Positions 45,835-53,819 of a stretch of DNA of 64,000 bases are shown piece after piece (within the stretch, counting starts at the first letter, position 1; each line of letters starts with the position of its first letter). The notes under the pieces were generated by a model. It was not told the DNA's origin, searched no databases, and saw nothing but the letters and a program-made list of their open reading frames with translations. Source of the DNA: Porticoccaceae bacterium. GTDB lineage: Bacteria > Pseudomonadota > Gammaproteobacteria > Pseudomonadales > Porticoccaceae. The DNA lies in contig JAQXBF010000011.1 in the NCBI GenBank assembly GCA_029252555.1, forward strand, positions 108,532 to 172,531, in the 5' to 3' direction. The position numbers and the translations under genes were made by a program.

Positions 45835-47477
45835 CTAGAGGGCCTACGCATAAGCAGCCCGCGGGCGACAACCTGAGCCTGTATCTCACCGGCACCCTCA
45901 AAAATATTTAGGATGCGAGCATCACAGAGCACTCGGCTGATTTCATATTCCAAGGAGTAGCCGTTGCCACCATGAATTTGTAAGCTCGCGTCGGCACTGG
46001 TCCAGGCCGTTCTAGCCGCCAATAGTTTTGACATACCTGCTTCTATGTCACAGCGGTGACCCTTGTCTTTCTCCCGCGCCGCAAAATAAGTGAGCTCTCT
46101 TGCTAATAGAGTATCAACCGCCATCATAGCGATCTTATCTGAGACTCTTGGGAAGTCGAAGAGTGGACGTTTAAATTGCTTGCGATCAAGAGCATAGTTG
46201 AGCCCTAGCTCCAATGCACGCCGGGCCACCCCAACAGCCCGAGCCGCTGTCTGTATTCGTGCGCCCTCAAAGGTTTCCATCAACTGCTTAAAGCCATTGC
46301 CCTGCTTGCCACCCAGCAGGGCGCCCTCCTCCAGTGAAAAGTCGTCAAAAGCCAGTTCGTATTCACGCATACCGCGATAACCAAGCACCTCTATTTCGGT
46401 GCCACTCAGCCCTTCAGCAGGGAAAGGATTCTCTTCCGATCCTCTAGATTTTGGCACCAGAAACATAGATAACCCAGCATAGCCTGCTACATCGGGCTTG
46501 CTTCTTGCCATCAACGTCATTAAATCTGAGCGAGAGGCGTGAGTAATCCAAGTTTTGTTACCTTTGATCTGCCAACCATCATCGGTTTTCACTGCACGGG
46601 TAGTTAGGGAGCCCATATCTGAACCCACGTCTGGTTCCGTGAATACTGCTGTCGGCAGCACATCTCCGTTGGCGATTCCCGGCAACCACTGTGCATGCTG
46701 TTCGGCAGTACCTCCGAGTAAAATAAGTTCTCCGGCTATCTCTGACCTGGTGCCTAGTGAACCTGCGCCAATCCAGCCGCGGCTCAATTCTTCAGTCACT
46801 ACACTCATGGCGAGTTTGCCAAGACCGAGACCACCAAACTCCTCCGGGATGCAAATACCAAAGGTACCCATTTCGGCTAACTCTGCAACGGTTTTATCGG
46901 GAATAAGTGCGTTGTCTAAATGCCATTGATGCGCATGAGGAATAATTCGCTCATTGGTAAAGCGATGATACTGCTCTCGCGCGGCATCAATAAAGTCATC
47001 GCCAAGGTTTTCACTTGCAAATACGCCATCGCGACATTGCTCAGCCAGTGCGCGGCGTGTCTCGGCGGTATTTCCGTTATTTAGCAGCTCGGCAACAGCG
47101 CTGTTATTGGCTAAGTCACTGGCTTGAATACTCAGGCCAAAATCAGCTGGCCTGACCACTTCGTTCTGCCCCATGGCCAACCCACCCACTACTTGGGCCA
47201 GATATTCACCAAAGGCTATTTGCAAACTGAGCTGCTCTACAGTGCGAAATTTGCCTCCCTCTTGCAGAGACTCTGCCCAGCTTAATAATACCTTGAGCGC
47301 TGTTGAGGTTGAAATAATCCAAGCATAACCATGCAGTATTCTCTGCTCTTGGTCCGCTAACGCGGGGACTACTTTGCCCTCTCTCATAGTCGCCTTAGCA
47401 ACAACCTGATGGACCTGCTCAACATACTGACCCAAAGCTACTAAGGCGGCCCTGTGGATTGTAAATTCTGTACTCAT
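45831..47477 (-). CDS. mcd: Methylsuccinyl-CoA dehydrogenase-like ACAD (ACAD 4)
   Basis: 548 residues; about 160 residues of helical extension precede the ACAD core (which begins near FIDAAREQYHRF). Mcd of the ethylmalonyl-CoA pathway is known for such an extension and length; the segments HGYAWIISTSTALKVLL and EYLAQVVGGLAMGQNEVVRPAD are recalled as Mcd-like. Core motifs: FTEPDVGSDMGSL, KGNKTWITHASRSDL and catalytic Glu in LNIFEGAGEIQ. Would oxidise (2S)-methylsuccinyl-CoA to mesaconyl-C1-CoA. Its ATG overlaps the Mct stop by 4 bp. Confidence 0.83.
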   Translation of the reverse strand: MSTEFTIHRAALVALGQYVEQVHQVVAKATMREGKVVPALADQEQRILHGYAWIISTSTALKVLLSWAESLQEGGKFRTVEQLSLQIAFGEYLAQVVGGLAMGQNEVVRPADFGLSIQASDLANNSAVAELLNNGNTAETRRALAEQCRDGVFASENLGDDFIDAAREQYHRFTNERIIPHAHQWHLDNALIPDKTVAELAEMGTFGICIPEEFGGLGLGKLAMSVVTEELSRGWIGAGSLGTRSEIAGELILLGGTAEQHAQWLPGIANGDVLPTAVFTEPDVGSDMGSLTTRAVKTDDGWQIKGNKTWITHASRSDLMTLMARSKPDVAGYAGLSMFLVPKSRGSEENPFPAEGLSGTEIEVLGYRGMREYELAFDDFSLEEGALLGGKQGNGFKQLMETFEGARIQTAARAVGVARRALELGLNYALDRKQFKRPLFDFPRVSDKIAMMAVDTLLARELTYFAAREKDKGHRCDIEAGMSKLLAARTAWTSADASLQIHGGNGYSLEYEISRVLCDARILNIFEGAGEIQAQVVARGLLMRRPSS

Positions 47478-48700
47478 AAAATGCTCTCTCCTACTACACC
47501 CTGGCTTACTAAGTCTGACACTCTATCTCTATCCATGCCCAGAACTGACTGTAAAACAGATTCTGAATGCTGACCCAAATGTGGTGCCACTATGGCTGTG
47601 CCACGTTTGTGATCGGTAATAGTTAAGGCGGACCCCGGCGTTGGATAGGTAAAATCACTTGGGTTTTTAATCTCAGTGAAAATAGGATTATTTTTAACCA
47701 AATCCTCATCATCGGCCGCCTCACGCATCGTTTGGTATTCACCCCAGCAACCACCAACAGCATCCAATGCAGACTGCAGTTCTGCCGCTTGACGCAAACA
47801 GACACGGGATTCAATCAACGGATATAGCGCGTCGCAATGTTGGTAACGCACGCCCTCATCTTTGGCAAAGGTCACGCCTCTAGTAGACTCTATCTCACTG
47901 ATCTGCTGCTCTATCTCTAGTACGCTTAACAGACCGCGCCACTGGCGTGAAGTGATCGCCATAATCATCATGCGCTTACCATCGGCGGTCTTGAAGTCTT
48001 TGCCAAAGGCACCATAGAGCTCATTGCCATGCCGGCTGCGATTGCCATCTTGGTAAAGAACCTCTGCGAGCTGCCCCATATTAGCCATTGCCGTTACCCC
48101 GATATCCGTCAGAGGTATTTTGTATTCCCCACCCTCTCCGGTTGCGGCTCTGTGCTTATCGGCCGCGAGTAAACTAAAGGCCGCGTAGGCGCCAGCCAAG
48201 AGGTCCCAGGCCGGTAACACATGATTGACAGGCTCGTCCCCTAGCAGCGACTGTGGCCCGGTCATTAAGGGGTATCCGAGGGCGCAATTAACGGTGTAGT
48301 CGAGTGCTGGTCCGCCATTGGACTGGCCCATTACCCGCGCAACGATAATATCTGCACGCTTTTCCGCTAATGTTTTATAGGAGAGGAATCCTGTTTGTGG
48401 AAAGTTAGTCAGTAAAATACCGCCATTTTCCCCCGGAGCGCAAGCCAGATCCTGAAGCAGGCTTTTACCTTGATCAGTACCTATGTTTACCGTTATGGAT
48501 TTCTTGCCTTTATTGAGACCTTCCCAATAAAAGCTCACACCCTCATTACTTTTCGGCCAGCGATTATAGTCTGGCCCTCCACCTATGGTGTCCACACGAA
48601 TAACCTCGGCACCCAATTGTGCTAGATACAAACCCGCACTGGGTGAGGCGACAAAGGAAGATGCCTCAATAACCCGCAAGCCATTTAAAATGCCATACAT
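47474..48700 (-). CDS. mct: 2-methylfumaryl-CoA isomerase (mesaconyl-CoA C1-C4 CoA transferase)
   Basis: 408 residues, start ATG 48700 with GGAG upstream and just 5 bp after the thiolase stop (an open frame continues to 48784 but is unsupported). It matches the Chloroflexus Mct sequence as remembered through its length: YGILNGLRVIEASSFVA, RVDTIGGGPDYNRWP, YWEGLNKGKKSITVNI, catalytic Asp in PALDYTVNCALG, VNHVLPAWDLLAG, and NELYGAFGKDF. Moves CoA intramolecularly from C1 to C4 of 2-methylfumaryl-CoA. It is a CaiB/BaiF protein but distinct from the racemase at 22700. Confidence 0.88.
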   Translation of the reverse strand: MYGILNGLRVIEASSFVASPSAGLYLAQLGAEVIRVDTIGGGPDYNRWPKSNEGVSFYWEGLNKGKKSITVNIGTDQGKSLLQDLACAPGENGGILLTNFPQTGFLSYKTLAEKRADIIVARVMGQSNGGPALDYTVNCALGYPLMTGPQSLLGDEPVNHVLPAWDLLAGAYAAFSLLAADKHRAATGEGGEYKIPLTDIGVTAMANMGQLAEVLYQDGNRSRHGNELYGAFGKDFKTADGKRMMIMAITSRQWRGLLSVLEIEQQISEIESTRGVTFAKDEGVRYQHCDALYPLIESRVCLRQAAELQSALDAVGGCWGEYQTMREAADDEDLVKNNPIFTEIKNPSDFTYPTPGSALTITDHKRGTAIVAPHLGQHSESVLQSVLGMDRDRVSDLVSQGVVGESIL

Positions 48701-48705
48701 AAAAC

Positions 48706-49911
48706 TTAGGCTCCGAGGGGTCCAATAATAGACACTGAACTCACATTTTGTGAGGGCATGCCGCCGAGATTGTGGGACAGGCAAAAAGTGGGAGAGTCTT
48801 GGCGCTGACGCTCTCTTGCTCTACCCAATAACTGCAGATAATTCTCATACACCATACGAAGGCCTGAGGCGCCAATCGGGTGGCCAAAACATTTTAGACC
48901 GCCATCTATTTGGCAAGGGACCTTGCCGTCCGCATCAAATAATCCGTCGAGCACATCTTTCCAGCCCTGCCCCTCTCGAGAAATAAACAGGTCTTCCATA
49001 GTGATTAGTTCAGTAATAGAGAAGCAGTCATGTACCTCGGTTAGAGAGAGCTGATTACGGGGATCGGTGATGCCCGCTTCTTTATAGGCTTTTGTGGCAG
49101 CCACACGTGTGGTGTGCAGATAACTGCCATCCCATTGATCACTCTGCATTTCCCAGCCATTAGAGCTGACCACCTGCATCGCCTTTATGGCAACTATATC
49201 GGTTTTACCCAAAGCTTTTGCTATCTCTGGCGTGGTCACGATTGCACAGGCAGCGCCATCGGAAACACCGCAACAATCAAACAGCCCCAACGGTTCGGCG
49301 ATCAATGGGGCATTCAATGCTTTATCAATATCAATTAGGTTGCGTAAATGGGCCTTGGGGTTTTTAGCGCCATTGGCATGGCTCTTAACCGAGACATGAG
49401 CCATGGCACGCTTAAGATCTGACGGACCAATGCCGTGTTTGGCGCCATAGGCGCTAGCCAACTGAGCAAAATTGCCCGGCGCTGACCCGGTGACGCCGAT
49501 CATGTCCCAGCGGGAACCGCGAGTACGGGTTGGCAAACCGCCGTAGCCGGTGTCTTTAAGCTTTTCGACCCCTATGGCTAGAGCGATATCTGCCGCCCCT
49601 GAGGCTACCGCATAGACCGCCCCCCGCAGTGATTCAGTGCCGCTGGCACAGTAGTTTTCAACTTTGGTGACACCTATATCAGGCAGACGCAGTGCCACCG
49701 CCGCGGGAATGCCCGAGGGGCCGGTACTTTGGGCATCAAAACCAACACCCAACCAGGCCGCATCTAGCTGCGCTACCTCGATACCAGCATCCGCAATTGC
49801 CTCTTCAAATGCCTCTACCATCAAGCCGTCGGCATCAGTGTCCCAGCGCTCGCCAAAGCGCGCACAGCCCATCCCTAAAATCGCGACCTTATCTTTAATA
49901 CCACTTGCCAT
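48706..49911 (-). CDS. SCP2-type thiolase (acetyl-CoA acetyltransferase family)
   Basis: 401 residues from ATG 49911, which overlaps the upstream stop as TGATG and has AGGAG 8 bp before it; the open frame to 49947 is rejected. All thiolase residues are present: nucleophile Cys in VENYCASGTESLRG, His in LTEVHDCFSITE and His in CFGHPIGASG, plus FCLSHNLGG near the end. Expected to cleave a 3-oxoacyl-CoA or condense acyl-CoAs. Physically next to the HMGCS/DUF35 fusion, whose DUF35 part may bridge the two as in the archaeal thiolase-HMGCS complex. Confidence 0.86.
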   Translation of the reverse strand: MASGIKDKVAILGMGCARFGERWDTDADGLMVEAFEEAIADAGIEVAQLDAAWLGVGFDAQSTGPSGIPAAVALRLPDIGVTKVENYCASGTESLRGAVYAVASGAADIALAIGVEKLKDTGYGGLPTRTRGSRWDMIGVTGSAPGNFAQLASAYGAKHGIGPSDLKRAMAHVSVKSHANGAKNPKAHLRNLIDIDKALNAPLIAEPLGLFDCCGVSDGAACAIVTTPEIAKALGKTDIVAIKAMQVVSSNGWEMQSDQWDGSYLHTTRVAATKAYKEAGITDPRNQLSLTEVHDCFSITELITMEDLFISREGQGWKDVLDGLFDADGKVPCQIDGGLKCFGHPIGASGLRMVYENYLQLLGRARERQRQDSPTFCLSHNLGGMPSQNVSSVSIIGPLGA

Positions 49912-51353
49912 CAGGACTCTCCTCGCTGCACTGGTATGGCTTTCCAAAAATACTTTCTAAACCCACGGAGTGTATCAAAGGCCTTTATTCTGAAAACCAT
50001 CCTCATCTCTCTGCCCACCTCGGCCTCGCCCTCCTCAATATCAGCAAACTCGGCAACCATACGCCCGCCGCCATTGAAATCGATCATGCCATAATAACTG
50101 GGCGGATCAGGCGAATAGGCCAGCCGATCTGCCGTATAACTGAGGACCTTGGCCACACGATCCGCAAGAGGATAATCTTCGAAGGTTCCCGTCGCCCTGG
50201 AGAGCGTATTTACCGGCAAATCGGTCTTGGGAAACTGGACAATACCGCTTTCGCTGCATTTTCCACCAATCAAACCCAGTACCGTTTTACGATCGCGGGC
50301 AAGGCTGGTGCCCGGCTGTTTTTCATCCAACTCTGCGCGCATGCCTTTATCAATATCCAGCAACCCTCGATGGAACAAATACCTTGAATAATTGGTGTCG
50401 GATAAACCTGGCTGTATAAAGTGCGCCTGCCGCTGATTGACGGCCGGCAAGTGCTGAGTGGTTTCAAATACCATCACATCAGCGCCCTGCCCAAAGCTGG
50501 CCAACAGCACTTTTTCACCCGGCTTGGCATTTTGCAAAGTCATCGCCAACATCAGCATTGGATGGCTAACACCTGTATCGCCAACAGTTGCCATATGACT
50601 ATCTGCCACGGCTTCAGGGGCTATTCCCGCAACTGCCGCAAGCTTTTGCGGCACGCCTCTTACCGGAACAGAGATCACAGCGTGGTCAACGGCCGCAGCA
50701 GATATACCCAGTTTGTCTAGAGCGGCCCCAATAGCTGATCCTAGAATCTTTTGGTACCCCTCATCACGCACAAAGCGTGCTTCCCAGGCGTAGTCAAAAT
50801 CAGCGCCGGTTTCACGATAGTGATCAACAAAATCAACGGTTTTAGAGTAACCACCGAGATATTTGGCAATAACCTCACCAGAACCCGCTAAAACGGCTGC
50901 AGAGGCGTCGCCATAGTTCATCTCTTCCGTAGACGCAACTTTAGACTTGCGCCGGTCAGCTGCCAAGCACAGCGCCATAGCGCCATTTTGCAAGGCATGC
51001 ATCAGGGAGCTGGTCCCTGCGCGGAGGCTACCAGTGCGGTCCGCTGTCATAACATTGTCAGACAGATTCAAAGCCTCTTTGACAATACCTGCGTTAGAGC
51101 GATCAGCAAAGGGCAATGTTGTAGAAGCGAGGCTAATTGACTCAACTAGGCCACGGTCAATACCATCCATGCAGTATCGGCCCGCCTCTACCGCCATTGT
51201 TACCGAGTCTTCATCCCAGTTGCTAATGGCTTTTTCGCCTTTCGCCAAGCCGCCTAATCCCGGAGCGTACCACCTGTTGGTCTTATAAATAGAGCTTCTT
51301 TGAAGACGACGCCGAGGAACATAGAGGCCATAACTTAAAATTCCGACATCCAT
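49911..51353 (-). CDS. HMG-CoA-synthase-like protein fused to DUF35, catalytic Cys replaced
   Basis: 480 residues. The N-terminal 330 residues have the thiolase-like HMGCS/KAS III fold (GILSYGLYVPRRRLQRSSI, NWDEDSVTMAVEAGR, SVPVRGVPQKLA, VGDTGVSHPMLMLAM). Where active HMGCS have ACKAGT- or ACYAAT-like nucleophile motifs, this has GSLRAGTSSL: the Cys position is Leu (codon CTC), and the Glu region reads ASTTLPFADR. A C-terminal DUF35 (GGKCSESGIVQFPKT, YYGMIDFNGGG) retains only one Cys. Probably a scaffold or unusual catalyst with the adjacent thiolase. First gene of the five-gene operon. Confidence 0.8.
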   Translation of the reverse strand: MDVGILSYGLYVPRRRLQRSSIYKTNRWYAPGLGGLAKGEKAISNWDEDSVTMAVEAGRYCMDGIDRGLVESISLASTTLPFADRSNAGIVKEALNLSDNVMTADRTGSLRAGTSSLMHALQNGAMALCLAADRRKSKVASTEEMNYGDASAAVLAGSGEVIAKYLGGYSKTVDFVDHYRETGADFDYAWEARFVRDEGYQKILGSAIGAALDKLGISAAAVDHAVISVPVRGVPQKLAAVAGIAPEAVADSHMATVGDTGVSHPMLMLAMTLQNAKPGEKVLLASFGQGADVMVFETTQHLPAVNQRQAHFIQPGLSDTNYSRYLFHRGLLDIDKGMRAELDEKQPGTSLARDRKTVLGLIGGKCSESGIVQFPKTDLPVNTLSRATGTFEDYPLADRVAKVLSYTADRLAYSPDPPSYYGMIDFNGGGRMVAEFADIEEGEAEVGREMRMVFRIKAFDTLRGFRKYFWKAIPVQRGES

Positions 51354-51506
51354 ACTTAAAACCCGTTAGTAATAAGGAAATATTGCAAAGCAGCTAGCAT
51401 ATTTTGAGCAGCGGCTTTGACCCTTTATTTAGCACTAAAGCTAATGGCATTGGAACTAGTACTTTTGTTGTAATGGACGCTGCGATTAAACTAATAACTA
51501 GAGCTG

Positions 51507-52301
51507 ATGACCATGATTGATAACGAGTATTTGCTGTATAAAATCGAAAAAAATGTCGCTGTAATCACATTGAATCAACCGGATTCGATGAACGCGATAA
51601 GCCCTGACTTTGCACAGGTGCTTGAGGAGGCTATTGACTGCGCTAGCCAAGAGGCCAATGCCATTTTGCTGCTGGGCAGCGATCGCGCATTTAGTGCTGG
51701 CGCCAACCTGAAAAGTAATCGTTTTGATGAAACCAGCACTGATATGGATGTGGGTATAAATCTGGAAAACGTTTACAACCCGTTCTTAACTAAGCTCGTG
51801 GATCTGCCTATTCCTTTGGTTGTGGGTGTGCGTGGGGCGGCGGCAGGAATCGGCTGCTCCATCGCATTGATGGGCGACGTTATTGTTGCGGGTCGATCCG
51901 CTTTTTTCTTGCAAGCGTTCTGCAATATAGGTTTGGTTCCAGATGGCGGGGCCGCGTTTTTACTTAGCAAATCTGTAGGCCGAATTAAGGCTATGGAGTT
52001 AATGCTACTGGGGGAGCGCTACCCTGCCGAAGAGGCGCACAAAGACGGCTTAATTACGCGCTTAGTAGAGGACGACAAAGTGGTTGAAGCGGCATTAGAG
52101 TTAGCCGAAAAGTTGGCAAAAGGCCCAAGTAAAGCCCTAGCACTAATTCGCAAATCTGCCTGGGCCGCTTTGGACTCAAGCTTCGATGATCAACTAAAAC
52201 TTGAACGAAAATATCAAAAGATCGCTGGATTAACACAAGATTTCAAAGAGGGCGTGTCTGCGTTTCGAGAGAAACGCAGACCCAACTTCAGCGGAAATTA
52301 A
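51507..52301 (+). CDS. Enoyl-CoA hydratase/isomerase family protein
   Basis: Crotonase-fold enzyme, 264 residues (262 if the second ATG at 51513 is used). Oxyanion-hole segments: DRAFSAGANLKSN and RGAAAGIGCSIALMGD. The second catalytic position is Asp in LVPDGGAAFLLSKSVG, and the first Glu of hydratases is not conserved (FLQAFCNIG), the pattern of PaaG-type isomerases rather than hydratases. So a double-bond isomerase role is favoured. Divergent from the HMGCS-like operon across 153 bp and convergent with Rieske gene 3 (11 bp). Confidence 0.83.
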   Translation: MTMIDNEYLLYKIEKNVAVITLNQPDSMNAISPDFAQVLEEAIDCASQEANAILLLGSDRAFSAGANLKSNRFDETSTDMDVGINLENVYNPFLTKLVDLPIPLVVGVRGAAAGIGCSIALMGDVIVAGRSAFFLQAFCNIGLVPDGGAAFLLSKSVGRIKAMELMLLGERYPAEEAHKDGLITRLVEDDKVVEAALELAEKLAKGPSKALALIRKSAWAALDSSFDDQLKLERKYQKIAGLTQDFKEGVSAFREKRRPNFSGN

Positions 52302-52312
52302 ACAACTGGATA

Positions 52313-53671
52313 TCAGCTTTTAGCCTCACCCCTGGCGATATAGCGGTCGACCTCTTCATGGAAAAACTGAACCCGTTTTTCCTGGTCGGCCATAACGGAG
52401 CCATTAAAGCCTTTTGACATTAGGCCTTTTTGCTGCGTTGACCAAACTCGAACATCGTCGTCGATCACGGGTCCGCAGGAAACCTCGCGGACCTTGCCTG
52501 TAACATGGGGCACTTGGACATCCAGGCTGACCGTGTCATCCATCGCCGCTGCATAGTATTCCGTTGCATTGTCCGGGAACCACATCAGGAACCAGGTATC
52601 AAAATAGCACTTCGAGGGGTCGGTAGGGTGTGGCGTTGCTTTTAGGAATATACAGCCATCCGGCTTAAGACTGAGAGACAGATTGGGGAAAATGGTATAG
52701 TGAAAATGATCCGTTAATTGCTCGTCATGCATACCTGAGTAATCAAAACCTTTTTCCGCACCTAGCTCACGCTTTATCTTTTGCATGGCCACACGCATAC
52801 CCTGAGGATCGTCTCGGAATTTCTCAGGATCAAGACCCCAAAATTCAAACTGTTCTTTCAAAATTTCCTTAGTGGTATCAAAATCACTTTTTAATCCAAC
52901 CGTAGGCTTGTCACCAGGCATAATCATCCGAGCATGGCCCTCTTTTTCGAAGATATCCATCTGACAGTGCTTATAGGATTGTTCCAAAATATGCTTTGAA
53001 CCAAGGTGTACAAAAGGCAGGTGGTAGGATTCATTAAAATTATCCTGTACCACCTTCCAATTAAAATCACCTTCAATGGTAACCCAATGAGTACGCTTCA
53101 TTCGGCTCATATCATAGGTACTAATCTGCGCGTAAACTGGCCCTAGAAACTCCTCTAAGGACATAACGTCCTCATCCATTGAATACCAAACAAAACCAGC
53201 AAAAACAGTGCAGGGCAACTCCTTTAGACGCAGCTTTCCACAGGGATTACCCTGAGAAAAGTCTTTCGCATCCGGCACAAACGCCAGCTCACCATTTGGC
53301 TTAAATCGCCAGCCATGATAGTTGCAGGCCATAATTTTACCGCTGCTGGACTCTTCATGAACGAGTCTATTACCACGATGTTGACAGACATTGTAGAACG
53401 CGCGGATCACACCCTCGTCATCACGGGTGCATAGAATTGACTCCTTGCCAACCTCACAGGTAAAACGATCGCCAGATTTTTGAAGCTGCTCCTCCAGTCC
53501 GGCAATTAACCAAGTCTTGGTCCAAACATGTTCCCATTCTTTTTGCATAAACTCTTCAGAATAGTAGCGCTCTCCAGTAACCGGTTCGCCCGCAACTTCT
53601 GGCTCGGGGAGTTTGAGCAGATCAATTCGATTGGATTCGTCCAAACCATTAGTTGACTGTGCAGTTGCCAT
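52313..53671 (-). CDS. Rieske oxygenase alpha subunit 3
   Basis: 452 residues, the standard length. Rieske ligands Cys96/His98 (CQHRGNR) and Cys116/His119 (CNYHGWRF); mononuclear iron motif DNFNESYHLPFVH (210-222). The C-terminal domain is a ring-hydroxylating alpha-subunit (SRPBCC-like) fold with FHYTIFPNLSLSLKPDG. AGGA precedes ATG 53671. No beta subunit gene is adjacent, so it should be an alpha3-type oxygenase. A terminator separates it from the TonB receptor upstream, so it has its own promoter in 53672-53760. Confidence 0.88.
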   Translation of the reverse strand: MATAQSTNGLDESNRIDLLKLPEPEVAGEPVTGERYYSEEFMQKEWEHVWTKTWLIAGLEEQLQKSGDRFTCEVGKESILCTRDDEGVIRAFYNVCQHRGNRLVHEESSSGKIMACNYHGWRFKPNGELAFVPDAKDFSQGNPCGKLRLKELPCTVFAGFVWYSMDEDVMSLEEFLGPVYAQISTYDMSRMKRTHWVTIEGDFNWKVVQDNFNESYHLPFVHLGSKHILEQSYKHCQMDIFEKEGHARMIMPGDKPTVGLKSDFDTTKEILKEQFEFWGLDPEKFRDDPQGMRVAMQKIKRELGAEKGFDYSGMHDEQLTDHFHYTIFPNLSLSLKPDGCIFLKATPHPTDPSKCYFDTWFLMWFPDNATEYYAAAMDDTVSLDVQVPHVTGKVREVSCGPVIDDDVRVWSTQQKGLMSKGFNGSVMADQEKRVQFFHEEVDRYIARGEAKS

Positions 53672-53765
53672 AGATTATTCCTGAAAAGTTATGTTTTTGA
53701 GATATATTCATTAGGTTAAGAGTAAAGCCTGAATTTGTCTGCTATCAATTTTCACAGCCCATAAA

Positions 53766-53789
53766 AAAAGGGACGTCTCCGTCCCTTTT
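53766..53789 (-). terminator. Rho-independent terminator after the TonB receptor
   Basis: AAAAGGGACG (53766-53775) and CGTCCCTTTT (53780-53789) form 10 bp around a 4-nt loop (GAGA on the minus strand), followed on the minus strand by a T-run CCTTTTTTTAT. Placed 31 bp after the receptor stop. One of the clearest terminators in the window. Confidence 0.9.
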
Positions 53790-53819
53790 AAACCATCCTT
53801 GGTAATGTTGCTGGGGAGA

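Noticed and set aside
48701..48784. Longer Mct start overlapping the thiolase gene
   Set aside because: Would overlap the thiolase by 79 bp; ATG 48700 has a ribosome site and matches the known Mct start.
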